A stretch of 64,000 bases of DNA from JAJPKK01 sp963702755 (lineage in GTDB: Bacteria > Pseudomonadota > Alphaproteobacteria > Rhizobiales > Xanthobacteraceae), in assembly GCA_963702755.1 (NCBI GenBank), contig CAVPDZ010000010.1:434001-498000 (forward strand), given 5' to 3'. Position 1 is the stretch's first letter, and each line of letters begins with the position of its first letter. The translations under genes were made by a program, and so were the position numbers. Of the stretch, positions 30,898 to 40,256 are shown in pieces. The notes beneath the pieces are model-generated. The model ran no database searches. It saw only the letters and a program-made list of their open reading frames with translations, and was not told the DNA's origin.

Positions 30898-31699
30898 TCT
30901 TCATCGCGAGCTTGCCCCGATCTCCGATGCGGCGTGGGCTGACATCGAGGAGGAGACGACGCGCACGCTCAAGCGCTATCTCGCCGGACGGCGCGTGGTC
31001 GACGTGCATGGCGCCGGCGGCGTCGGCCTTTCCGCCGTCGGCACCGGCCACCTCAAGACGATCGCGGCGCCCGGCGACGGGATCCTCGCGCGGCAGCGTG
31101 ACGTCAAGGCGCTGGTGGAGTTTCGGGTCCCGTTCGAGCTCGATCGGCAGCAGATCGACGACGTGGAGCGCGGCGCAGACGATTCCGATTGGCAACCGGC
31201 CAAGGACGCCGCGCAGAAGATCGCTTATGCCGAGGACCGCGCGATTTTCGAGGGGTACTCCGCGGCGAGTATCGTCGGCCTGCGGCAAGGGACGAGCAAT
31301 CCGCCGATCACGCTCCCGGCCGACGTGCGTCAGTACCCTGACGCCATTGCACAGGCTTTGAGTCAGCTGCGCCTCGTCGGGGTCAACGGGCCCTATTCGG
31401 TGCTGCTCGGTGCCGATGCCTATACGGCCCTCGCCGAAGTCAGCGACAACGGATACCCGGTGCTGGAACACGTCAAAAAGCTCGTCAAAGACGAGATCAT
31501 CTGGACCCCGGCCATCGCCGGCGGCTTCGTGCTCACCACCCGCGGCGGCGATTTCGATCTGCATATCGGCCAGGACGTCTCGATCGGGTATCTGAGCCAC
31601 ACCGACAGCGTTGTGCGCCTCTACCTGCAGGAGACGCTGACATTTCTGTTGCTGACGACCGAAGCCGTCGTCGCCCTCGCGCCGCCCGCAGCCAAGTAG
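30890..31699 (+). CDS. Encapsulin shell protein (family 1, linocin M18-like)
   Basis: This 269-residue protein has family-1 encapsulin landmarks: NLHRELAPISDAAWADIEEE at the N-terminus (the helix that lines the cargo-docking pocket), RTLKRYLAGRRVVDVHGAGG, an E-loop and P-domain core of the HK97 fold, and a C-terminal VRLYLQETLTFLLLTTEAVVAL. Sixty copies normally build a T=1 compartment of about 24 nm. It directly follows and overlaps the DyP cargo gene, the standard cargo-shell pair. No other cargo gene with a loading peptide is seen in the window. Confidence 0.95.
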   Translation: MNNLHRELAPISDAAWADIEEETTRTLKRYLAGRRVVDVHGAGGVGLSAVGTGHLKTIAAPGDGILARQRDVKALVEFRVPFELDRQQIDDVERGADDSDWQPAKDAAQKIAYAEDRAIFEGYSAASIVGLRQGTSNPPITLPADVRQYPDAIAQALSQLRLVGVNGPYSVLLGADAYTALAEVSDNGYPVLEHVKKLVKDEIIWTPAIAGGFVLTTRGGDFDLHIGQDVSIGYLSHTDSVVRLYLQETLTFLLLTTEAVVALAPPAAK

Positions 31700-31767
31700 A
31701 GGACCGGACGCGATCCACCGTCGTTCACACGCTGGGAGCGCGGGAGCAGGCCCGCGAGGAGGTAATC

Positions 31768-32533
31768 ATGAAGGGTTTCTCATTCGTCGTCTTGGCCGCG
31801 CTGCTGTTCTCGCCAATCTCGGCATCGGCGCAGGTGAACGTTTTGATGTCCGGCGGAATTCGGTGGCGCGTACGAGCAGCTGTTGCCGGAGTTCGAGCGG
31901 GCGAGCGGCATCAAGGTCACGACCGGATCAGGTGCGTCGCAGGGAACGGGGCCGCAAACCATTGCTGCGAAGCTCGCCGGCGGTGTGGCCGCCGACGTCG
32001 TGATCCTCTCGCGCGAGGGCCTCAACGACCTGATCGCCGAGAAGCGGATCGCTGCCGGCACGGACATGGATCTGGCGCGCGTACCCCTCGGCATCGCCGT
32101 CCGGGCAGGCGCTCGCGAAGCCCGACGTGAGCACCGTCGAGGCCTTCAAGCAACTCATGGTCAAGGCCAAAACCGTGGCGATGCCCGCGAAGCACGAGCG
32201 GCATCTGGCTGATGAAAGATCTTTTTCCGCGGCTCGGCATCGCCGACAAGGTCAACGCGAAGCCGGCGGCGCGCGGCAGCGACGCCACCGGCATGGTCGC
32301 CGCCGGAACTGCCGATCTTGCGGTCATGCCGGTCAGCGAAATTCTGCACGCGAAGGGCGTCGAATTCGCCGGCAACATCGCGCCGGAGATCCAGTTCGTT
32401 CAGACGTTTTCAGCCGCCGTCGTCGCCGGCTCGGGCAACGACTGAAGGCGCCAAACGACTGATCGCGTTTCTGGCTTCGCCGCACGCTTCCGAGGCAATT
32501 CGGAAAAGCGGCATGGACCCCGTCTCGCGGTAG
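31768..32533 (+). pseudogene. ModA-like ABC substrate-binding protein gene, multiply frameshifted
   Basis: Joined frames give a secreted binding protein: signal ending ASA-QVN, then LLPEFERASGIKVTTGSGAS, ADVVILSREGLNDLIAEKRI, DVSTVEAFKQLMVKAKTVAM, DATGMVAAGTADLAVMPVSEI and EGAKRLIAFLASPHASEAI. It matches molybdate-type binding proteins. At least four shifts are needed within 766 bp (near 31855, 32110, 32195 and 32440), far denser than in other broken genes here, so real decay is plausible. No permease or ATPase partner is adjacent. Confidence 0.75.
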
Positions 32534-32543
32534 GGACGGGAAT

Positions 32544-32984
32544 TTATCGGCCGATCGATTGCATGAACTCCCGATCTTCGCTCGGCAGCGCAGCGGTCCA
32601 GACGTCTTCGTCGCCGGGCTCAGGCAGCACGTGGCCGAATTCCATCATCTGGCGCGGCGGCAACTCGGCAATATAGATCCACACGCCGTTCCTGCTCACA
32701 CCTGCAGCCTTGCCGACAGCGTCCGCCATGAGCTTGATCATCTTCAGCTTCTCTTGAATGCTCCGGCCCGCGCGAACGCGGCCGTAGACGAAGATTTGGT
32801 CGTGGGCGAGCGGCGCGCCGCCCATGAAATGATTGCCGCGCTTGACCTCCTCGAAGATCACCTGGGCAAAGAAGCTCGGCGCGCCGGTCACCTCGCAATG
32901 GATGCGGGTGACTTCCGAGGCAATCCGATGCTTCTGGTCCGGCGAGAGCTGGCCTTCCTTGACCGTGCACACATAGGTCGGCAT
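32544..32984 (-). CDS. Tautomerase superfamily protein
   Basis: After Met removal the 146-residue product begins with Pro (PTYVCTVKEGQLSPDQK), the catalytic base of the 4-oxalocrotonate tautomerase superfamily. The length and two repeated beta-alpha-beta halves (second around IFVYGRVRAGRSIQEKLKMI) fit the cis-CaaD/MSAD-like long members. The ATG at 32984 is chosen so that Pro is residue 2; an upstream ATG at 33002 would bury it. The substrate is unknown. It converges on the modA-like relic. Confidence 0.85.
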   Translation of the reverse strand: MPTYVCTVKEGQLSPDQKHRIASEVTRIHCEVTGAPSFFAQVIFEEVKRGNHFMGGAPLAHDQIFVYGRVRAGRSIQEKLKMIKLMADAVGKAAGVSRNGVWIYIAELPPRQMMEFGHVLPEPGDEDVWTAALPSEDREFMQSIGR

Positions 32985-33071
32985 GGGTTCGTTTCCTCTC
33001 AATCGTCTCGGCTCTCCGACTTGTTTGCCTCATTCTCGTCGATGCGTGAGATCAGCCTTCGAAACGAATAA

Positions 33072-33095
33072 CCGGGCCGCGTTTCCGCGGCCCGG
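33072..33095. terminator. GC-rich hairpin, possible terminator of the propeller gene
   Basis: CCGGGCCGCG (33072-33081) pairs perfectly with CGCGGCCCGG (33086-33095) around TTTC. It lies about 50 bp beyond the stop of the minus-strand gene at 33143. T-runs on either side are short. Confidence 0.6.
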
Positions 33096-33142
33096 CTTTC
33101 GTTTGCTCTCAGCTTCGCGCAGTCGGCGCAGTGTTGCCGCGC

Positions 33143-35036
33143 TTACTTCGCTGCGGTCTTCAGCGCGGCGATGTCGGCTTCGCTGCGGAGCGTCATCACG
33201 CCCATCATGCTGTCGCGATAGACCGGCACGATCACCTTGGTCACGCCGTCGCGCTCGAGGAGCGAGATGTGGCGGATCTCGGTGCCGCGCATCGGCAGAT
33301 CGAACAGCGTCCACTGGCCGGCGGCCGGGTCGTATTTCGCGATCCGGTCCGCGGTCCAGAGGTTGCCCCACACATTGTGGTTCATGTCGACCGCGATGTG
33401 ATACGGCTGATAGGCCGGATCGGGGAACGGGATGATCGAGGTCTGGCCCGTCTTGGTGTCGATGCGGGCGAGAGTGGCGCCCCACGAATTGCCGACCCAT
33501 AGCACGTCGGCGTTCTTGTCGGTGCCCATGCGGCGCGGACCCTGGCTCCAGGGAACCGGGTTGCCGTTGGTGCGATCGGTGAAGTTCTCGTAGAAGGCGC
33601 GCTTCGCCTCCGGCAGCCGCGCCATCTCGTCCTTGAGCGACGGCAGCACGATCTCGGTGGTCTTGCCGCTCGCCATGTCGGCCTTGCCGATGGTGTCGAA
33701 CGCCATCTGCGCCCACCAGCCGTTGCCGTCGCGGTCGCCCGCGGCGCCGTAGGTCGAGTTGGTGCCCTTGGCGTTCTTGAACGGCAGGATCGACTTGAAG
33801 TCGGTGAACTTCTCGCTCGCCGGATCGAAGGCGACGACGCCGTCGGGCGCGGACGCCCAGATGCGGCCCTTGCCGTCGACGTCGAGGGTGACGGCGCCGC
33901 CGAGCGGCGACATCGGCTCCGGCGTCTCGTAGACGCTGATCTTCTCGGTCTTCGCTTCAAGCTTGCCGAGGCTGCGGCGGCCCGGATTGACGTCGAACCA
34001 CAGGTCGCCGTTGGCGTCGCGGGTGAGGCCATGGGCGGTCGCGGCCCACTTGCCGTCCTTGCGCTCGACCTTGAGGTACTTCACCTCGCCGGTCTTGGTG
34101 TCGACCTTGCCGACGGTCACGTCGGGGTTCGGATTGTTGACGGTGTAGTAGAGATTGCCGTCGAGCCCCATGGCGCCGTCGTGGGGAAGCTGGCCGAGCT
34201 TCGAGGGCGTGCCGAGGTTCCAGTCGTAGCCGTCATTGACGGTGTATTTTGCGCCGCGCACGCCCATGCCGCTCACCGGGCTGAGCGGCAGGTCATAGGT
34301 CTGCCACACGACGCGGCGCGGCTTCGCCGGTCGGCCGCGGACGGTCCTTGAACTTCATCGAGGTTTCGCCGGGGCCGCGGGCGCGGGCGAGATAGGCGGC
34401 AAGCTCCTTGCGATTGAACTCGATGATGCCGTTCGGCTTGTGATTCGGGCCCATGTATTCGCCGGTGTTGGCGACCATCTTCATCAGGTTGATGATCTTG
34501 TTCCAGCCGGCTTCATCGAACTTGAACTGCAGCGGATAGCCTGGCGTATGGCAGCCGGTGCACTGGTTGTGGAAGATGCGCTTCATCTGCGCGTCGGCTT
34601 CGGTCTCGTCGGGCAGCGCCGCCGCCAGCATCTCGGACGGCATCTGCTTGATCTTCTGCTCGGGATCGGTGATCTCGGCGAGCTTGAAGTCCTGATGCGA
34701 CGCCGAGGTGAGATCGACGGCGGCCTTGCTGGTGTCGAAGCCCAGCGCCTGCGCCCACACGCGGTATTTGCCGTCCGGGAGCGCCGGGAAGAAATACTGG
34801 CCGTTCTGGTCGGTGAAGACGCTCGTCGTGATCGTCGAGCCTTCCTTCTTGGCAGAGACCTGGATGCCTTCGAGCTTCTGGCCCGAGGCCGAGGTGATTG
34901 CGCCGCTGAGCAGCTGATCGGCCGAGGCCGGCGCCGTCATCGCAGCCGCACCGGCCAACACAAGGGTGGCAACGCCGAGCAACAAACGACCTTTCACGGG
35001 AGTGCTTTTCGCGCTTGTGCTGTTCGAATGGGTCAT
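33143..35036 (-). CDS. Cytochrome c / Vgb-like beta-propeller fusion with carboxypeptidase-regulatory domain (frameshifted)
   Basis: The product has about 630 residues. In order: a signal peptide ending near ASA-DQL; a carboxypeptidase-regulatory-like beta domain (about 42-120, GAITSASGQKLEGIQVSAK); a cytochrome c haem site CTGCH (159-163); then, after a frame break near 34320, a virginiamycin-lyase-like propeller of about 390 residues with repeated DxxGNLYYTV/NGDLWFDV/KGRIWASA blades. The start at 35036 has AAGGAGAGAG upstream. It is probably a periplasmic redox protein; the substrate is unknown. GCATGC repeats lie just upstream. Confidence 0.85.
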
Positions 35037-35062
35037 AGGGTCTCTCTCCTTCACGCGGCTCT

Positions 35063-35095
35063 GCAGCGCATGCATGCGCCATGCATGCACGCGCT
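35063..35095. promoter_or_regulatory. GCATGC-rich palindromic cluster upstream of the cytochrome fusion gene
   Basis: Three to four GCATGC/TGCATG words form overlapping palindromes (CGCATGCATGCGC then CCATGCATGC) about 30-60 bp upstream of the start codon on the minus strand. It looks like an operator or a repeat; no matching regulator is adjacent. Confidence 0.4.
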
Positions 35096-35312
35096 GGGCT
35101 GTTGGTGGTGGCACCGACCTGACGCTGGCGTTGGGATGTTGCGCGGGCGCGCCGCGAGGAACTGGAAACGGCAGGTTCGTGAAAATGCACCGGCGCGAAG
35201 ATCGCGGCGGCCGAACCGCAAGGATTGGAACTCGAAAGCCTCCCTTTGATGCCTTTATAGGCAACCTTACGCCCGCGCCGCCCCCAAGGAAAGGGGCCGC
35301 GGAGAGTGGCCG

Positions 35313-35789
35313 CTACTTGTCGGTCAGGCGGGCGTTGGTGCGGCGGCCCATGTCGCGGCAGTCGTCGTCGGTCTTGAGGCCGGCGGCATGGATGCCGTGG
35401 ACCGCGAGTTCCTCGTCGCGATCCTCGGTGTCGCCGGTGACGCCGACGGCGCCGATCACCTCGCCGTTGTCATCGCGAATCGGCAGGCCGCCGCCTTCGG
35501 GGAAAAGCTGGTCGCCGCTCGCGGCGATGAGGTAGCGCATGAACGCCGGCTTCTCCTCGTTGCGGATGCGCACGAGCCGCGACGAGCGGCCGAGCGCGAG
35601 CGCCGCATAAGCCTTGCCGAACGCCATCTCGAACCGGATCATCGAGGCGCCGTCCTCCTTCTGGAACGCCTTCACCTTGCAGCCCGGCTCGACCACGATC
35701 GCGGCGAGCGGCCGGCAGCCGAGTTCGGCACCGCGCGCCAAAATCGCCTCGATGATGCGGTTCGCCTGCGCCAATGTGAGCGAGCCCAT
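35313..35789 (-). CDS. GlcG/HbpS-like (DUF336) protein
   Basis: This 158-residue protein starts with LTLAQANRIIEAILARGAELG and contains KAYAALALGRSSR and GGLPIRDDNGEVIGAVGVTGDT, the signature of the GlcG/HbpS family (DUF336). Members are found with glycolate utilisation genes or bind haem; the exact role is unclear. There is no glycolate operon here. It lies downstream of pheA on the same strand with a 30-bp gap and may be co-transcribed. Confidence 0.88.
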   Translation of the reverse strand: MGSLTLAQANRIIEAILARGAELGCRPLAAIVVEPGCKVKAFQKEDGASMIRFEMAFGKAYAALALGRSSRLVRIRNEEKPAFMRYLIAASGDQLFPEGGGLPIRDDNGEVIGAVGVTGDTEDRDEELAVHGIHAAGLKTDDDCRDMGRRTNARLTDK

Positions 35790-35819
35790 TGGTCACCTGT
35801 CTCCCTTAACTTGCTCCCC

Positions 35820-36688
35820 TCACTTGCCTCCGACGGTGGCCCGGAACGGATTGGCCGGATAGACGCCGAGGATTTTGAGCGAGCCCGGCTGGGAAAAGAA
35901 CGCCAGTTCGTCGAGGGCAGTTTGAGGCCGGGGTCGTCGGGATGGCCTTCGACGTCGGAATAGAACTGGGTCGCGGTGAAGGTGCCTTCCAGCATGTAGC
36001 TTTCGAGCTTCGTCATGTTGACGCCGTTGGTCGCAAAGCCGCCGAGCGCCTTGTAGAGCGCCGCCGGAATGTTGCGCACCTGGAAAATGAACGTGGTGAT
36101 GATCCGGCCGGTGCCGCGTTTGGCCGGCGCCGCCTCGCGCGACAGCACGATGAAGCGGGTGGTCGAGTGCGACGCGTCTTCGATGTTCGACGCCAGGATG
36201 TCGAGGCCGTAGATTTCGGCGGCAAGCGTCGAGGCGATCGCAGCCACGGTGCGGATCACCGCGCGCCGCGACCTCGCGCGCGGCGCCGGCGGTATCGGCC
36301 GCGACCACGCTCTTGACGCCGAGCTTGCGGATGTAGTTGCGGCATTGGCCGAGCGCCATGATGTGGCTCTCGACCGACTTGATCTCGTCAAGGCGGACGC
36401 CCTTGAGCGCCATCAGCTGGTTGCGGATCGGCAGAAACCACTCGGCGATGATGTGCAGGCCCGCGACCGGCATCAGGTGATGGATATCGGCGACCCGGCC
36501 GGCGACCGAATTTTCGATCGGGATCATGCCGAGATCGGCTTCGCCCGACGGCGATCGCGTTGAGCGCGTCCTCGAAGGTCGGGCAGGGCACCGGCTCGGC
36601 ATGCGGGATACGCTTCCCGGCAGGCGATATCGGAGTTCGCCCCGGGCTCGCCTTGAAAGACGATCTTCAAACGCTTGGTATCGGTCAT
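35820..36688 (-). CDS. pheA: Prephenate dehydratase PheA (frameshifted)
   Basis: Joined frames give FQGEPGANSDIACREAYP, CPTFEDALNAIAVG, EADLGMIPIENSVAGRVADIHHLM (the catalytic prephenate dehydratase core), TRFIVLSREAAPAKRG (the conserved TRF motif), then an ACT domain with TTFIFQVRNIPAALYKALGGFA, GVNMTKLESYM and a C-terminal AFFSQPGSLKILGVYP. It makes phenylpyruvate from prephenate with phenylalanine feedback through ACT. Breaks lie near 36605, 36550, 36270 and 35920. kdsB upstream ends 26 bp before the start, the conserved kdsB-pheA order. Confidence 0.88.
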
Positions 36689-36714
36689 CCGCGCTGCGTA
36701 CGGAGGTGCGGCCG

Positions 36715-37444
36715 TCAAGTCAACAACGCGCGCGCGATTGCGAGGTCCTCCGGCGTGTCGACGCCGAGCGGCACCTGAACGCACGATCGCCACATCGATG
36801 CGCATGCCGGCTTCGAGCGCGCGCAGCTGCTCGAGCTTCTCGCGCTGCTCCAAGGGCGACGGCGGCAAGCTCACGAAACGTTCGAGCGCCGTGCGGCGAT
36901 AGGCGTAGAGGCCGATGTGGTGATAGAGCGGGCCTTCGCCCGTGGGCGCGGTGGCGCGGGTGAAATAGAGCGCGCGCAGGCGGTTGTCGCCGACCGGCGT
37001 GCCGACCACCTTGACCACGTTCGGATTGGTCCGCTCCTCGGCCTTGCGGATTTCCGCGGCGAGGGTCGCGATGTCGACCGCGGGATCGGCGAGCGGGGCA
37101 AGCGCGGCGCGGATATCGGCAGGGTCAAGCGTCGGCAGATCGCCCTGCACATTGATGACGATATCGGCGCTCCGGAGCGACACGGGTCGAGGGCCTCGTA
37201 GATGCGGTCGGAGCCCGAGGCATGATCGGACCGCGTCATCACGGCGTGGCCGCCTGCTTTTTCGACCGCGCTCGCGATCTCCGCGCGAATCCGTCGCCAC
37301 GAACACGGGGCCGACCGCCGCGGCGGCGGCACGGTCGAAGACGTGGGCGATCATCGGCCGGCCGGCGATATCGGCAAGCGGCTTGCCGGGAAGGCGGGTT
37401 GCCGCCATGCGCGCCGGGATGATGATAATGACGTCCGTCGCCAT
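36715..37444 (-). CDS. kdsB: CMP-KDO synthetase KdsB (frameshifted)
   Basis: The first frame gives IIIIPARMAATRLPGKPLADI, the nucleotide-binding signature of 3-deoxy-manno-octulosonate cytidylyltransferase. Later frames give AVMTRSDHASGSDRIYEAL, ADIVINVQGDLPTLDP, LYHHIGLYAYRR and PLGVDTPEDLAIARALL before TGA at 36715. It activates KDO with CTP for lipopolysaccharide inner core and is normally essential. Breaks lie near 37290, 37190 and 36780. The gene is divergent from the CycM-like cytochrome gene, as in Bradyrhizobium relatives. Confidence 0.9.
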
Positions 37445-37593
37445 GCATTCCGTGCCGATTCGGCGCGCCTTTCAGCCATTCCTAAATTCATGTGTTGCTT
37501 CGCTTATACGGGTTGCCAGGGGCGAGGCAAACCAGCTATCTGTGCGCGACCTGAGGGGTCCCGCGCCCCAGCTTTCAACGCGACGGAACAGTG

Positions 37594-38148
37594 ATGAACT
37601 CCTTCGAATTCAACAAGTTCGCTGGTGCGCTGCTTTTCACCCTGTTGTGCCTCGTGGGGCTCAACATCGCCGCGGAAGCGCTGTACGCCCCTGCCGAGCC
37701 GGCGAAGCCCGGCTACGAGATCGATGTGAAGAAGGCCGCCGCTCCCGCCGGCGGCGGAGCGGCCCCGGCGGCGGCGCCCGAAGAATTGATCGAAAAGCTG
37801 CTCGCCCACGCCGACATCCCCCGTGGCGAGACGGTCGCCAAGCAATGCCAAGCCTGTCACACCTTCGCCAAAGGCGGCGCGAATGGGATCGGCCCGAACC
37901 TCTACGGCGTGGTCGGCCGGCCGCGCGCGTCCGAAGCCGGCTTCATGTATTCCGATGCCATGAAGGCCAAGGGCGGGACGTGGACGATCGATGAACTGAA
38001 CAAATTCCTGACCAATCCGCGCGGCTACATTCCTGGAACCAAGATGACGTTCGCCGGCCTGCCGCGCGGCAATCAGCGTGCCGACGTCATCGATTACCTC
38101 AATTCGCTGTCAGAGAATCCGCAGCCGCTGCCGGTTGCCAATCAATAG
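37594..38148 (+). CDS. cycM: Membrane-anchored cytochrome c (CycM-like)
   Basis: This 184-residue protein has an uncleaved N-terminal anchor at about 9-27, an Ala/Pro/Gly linker, and a class I cytochrome c domain with haem site CQACH (85-89) and a Met ligand in GTKMTFAGL. CycM-type cytochromes carry electrons from the bc1 complex to aa3 oxidase at the inner membrane. A GTG immediately before the ATG is ignored. The divergent kdsB-pheA neighbours match the arrangement known in Bradyrhizobium. Confidence 0.9.
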   Translation: MNSFEFNKFAGALLFTLLCLVGLNIAAEALYAPAEPAKPGYEIDVKKAAAPAGGGAAPAAAPEELIEKLLAHADIPRGETVAKQCQACHTFAKGGANGIGPNLYGVVGRPRASEAGFMYSDAMKAKGGTWTIDELNKFLTNPRGYIPGTKMTFAGLPRGNQRADVIDYLNSLSENPQPLPVANQ

Positions 38149-38383
38149 CGCGCAGGGAGATGCGCATCCTCCCCTGAGGAAGGAAGGTTCGCCGCGGCCA
38201 TTCGAGGTGGTCCGGCAAACGCGCATTAAATTTTCGAAACGTTTTGTGCAGTGCGAACCTCTCGTGAGAGGTGGTCTGGTGCGGCATGGTGGCGCCGCAA
38301 TCGAGCGCCAACATATTTAGTCCTGACCCGTCCGTGGCCCTCGGCTAAAGTGGGGGCCGTTCGCATACCCAAGGAGAGCCGGG

Positions 38384-40256
38384 TTGAACTCGAAATTCCT
38401 GCGCCGCGCCGGTGCGGCCGTCGCCCTGATTGCGGCCTCGTTCGTGCTGACAGCTCAGACCCCGGCGCCCGAAGAGGCCTGGCGGCACGGACTGTCGCTG
38501 TTCGGCAATCTCAAGTACCCGCCCGGCTTCAAGCAGTTCGATTACGTGCGCGCCGATGCGCCGAAGGGCGGCACCGTGCGGCTCGGCGGATTCGGGACCT
38601 TCGACAATTTCAACGTCGTGGTCTCCGGCCTCAAAGGCACCCAGGCCATGGGGGTGAACCTCATCTACGACACGTTGATGACGAATTCGCTCGATGAGGT
38701 GTCGACTGGCTACGGCCTGATCGCCGAGGGCGTCAGCCATCCTGACGATTTCTCCTCCGTGACCTATCGCCTGCGTCCCGAGGCGAAGTGGCACGACGGC
38801 GAGCCGATCACCGCCGACGACGTGATCTTCTCGTTCGAGGCGTTCAAGACCAACAATCCGCTCTATTCGAGCTATTACCAGCACGTGAAGAAGCTTGAAA
38901 AGAACGGCGATCACGAAGTGACGTTCACGTTCGATGGGCCCGGCAACCGCGAGATGCCGATGATCGTCGGCGAGCTCTTCGTGTTGCCGAAGCATTGGTA
39001 CGAAGGCGTCGACAAGTCCGGCAACAAGCGCAACATCGGCGCGACCTCGCTCGAGCCGCCGCTTGGCAGCGGCCCCTACAAGATCAAGGAATTCCAAGCC
39101 GGCCGCTCGATCGTCTACGAGCGCGTCAAGAACTACTGGGGCAAGGACCTTCCGGTCCGCATCGGCACCAACAACTTCGACGAAATCCGCTACGAATATT
39201 ACCGCGACACGCTGGTGTCGCTCGAAGCCTTCAAGGCGGACCGGATCGACTACCGCTCGGAGAACAGCGCCAAGAACTGGGCGACCGCCTACGATTTCCC
39301 CGCCGTCCAGGACAAGCGGGTGGTGCTCGAGGAATTTCCGATCCGCATCTCCGGGGTGATGCAGGCCTTCGTGCTCAATACGCGGCGCGAGAGGTTCGCC
39401 GATCCGCGGGTGCGCCTCGCGTTCAACTATGCGCTCGATTTCGAAGAAATGAACAAGCAGATGTTCTTCGGAATGTACTCGCGCATCGGCAGTTATTTCG
39501 AGGGCACCGAACTCGCCTCCTCCGGCCTGCCGACCGGGCGCGAGCTTGAAATTCTGGAAACCGTCCGCAACGAAGTGCCGCCGGAGGTGTTCACCACCGA
39601 ATATAAGCCCCCGGTGAACGGCAATCCGGAAGCGGTGCGCAACAATCTGCGCACGGCAACGCGCTTGTTGCGCCAGGCCGGGTGGGAGATCCGTGACCAG
39701 AAGCTCGTCAACACCAAGACCGGCGAACCGATGACGGTGGAAATCCTCAACATCGCGACTTCGCCTGATTTCGAACGCTTATTCCTGTTCTACAAGCCCT
39801 CGTTGGAGCGGCTCGGCATCACGGTCACCGTTCGCAGCGTCGACGAAGCGCAGTACATAACCGCGAGCGCAACTTCGATTTCGACATGGTGGTCAGCCCT
39901 GGCGCCAATCGCTGACACCCGGCAACGAGCAGCGCGAATACTGGGGCTCGAAGTCGGCCGATACCATGGGCTCGCGCAACCTCATCGGCATCAAGAATCC
40001 GGCAGTCGACAAGCTGGTCGAACGCATCGTCTACGCCAAGGATCGCGACGAGGTTGTCGCCGCGACCCACGCGCTCGACCGCGTGCTGCTGTGGAACCAG
40101 TACGTGGTGCCGCAATGGACCTATCCTCGCGTGCGCACCGCGCGGTGGAACCGCTTCGCCCATCCCGACAAGCTGCCCGAATACGGGCTCGGCGCGTTTC
40201 CGACGATCTGGTGGTGGGACACCGCGCTCGCAGCCAAGGTCGGAGGTCGTCAGTGA
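38384..40256 (+). CDS. Family 5 extracellular solute-binding protein, YejA-like, copy 1 (frameshifted)
   Basis: A TTG at 38384 with AAGGAGAG six bases upstream opens a Sec signal peptide (FLRRAGAAVALIAASFVLTAQ). The body is typical of SBP_bac_5: YRLRPEAKWHDGEPITADDVIFSFEAF, LGSGPYKIKEFQAGRSIVYERVKNYWGKDLP and VQDKRVVLEEFP. Two breaks near 39860 and 39910 separate it from the C-terminal part GSRNLIGIKNPAVDKLVERI. It delivers peptides or microcin C-like compounds to the YejBEF transporter. Its TGA overlaps the GTG start of the second copy. Confidence 0.9.
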
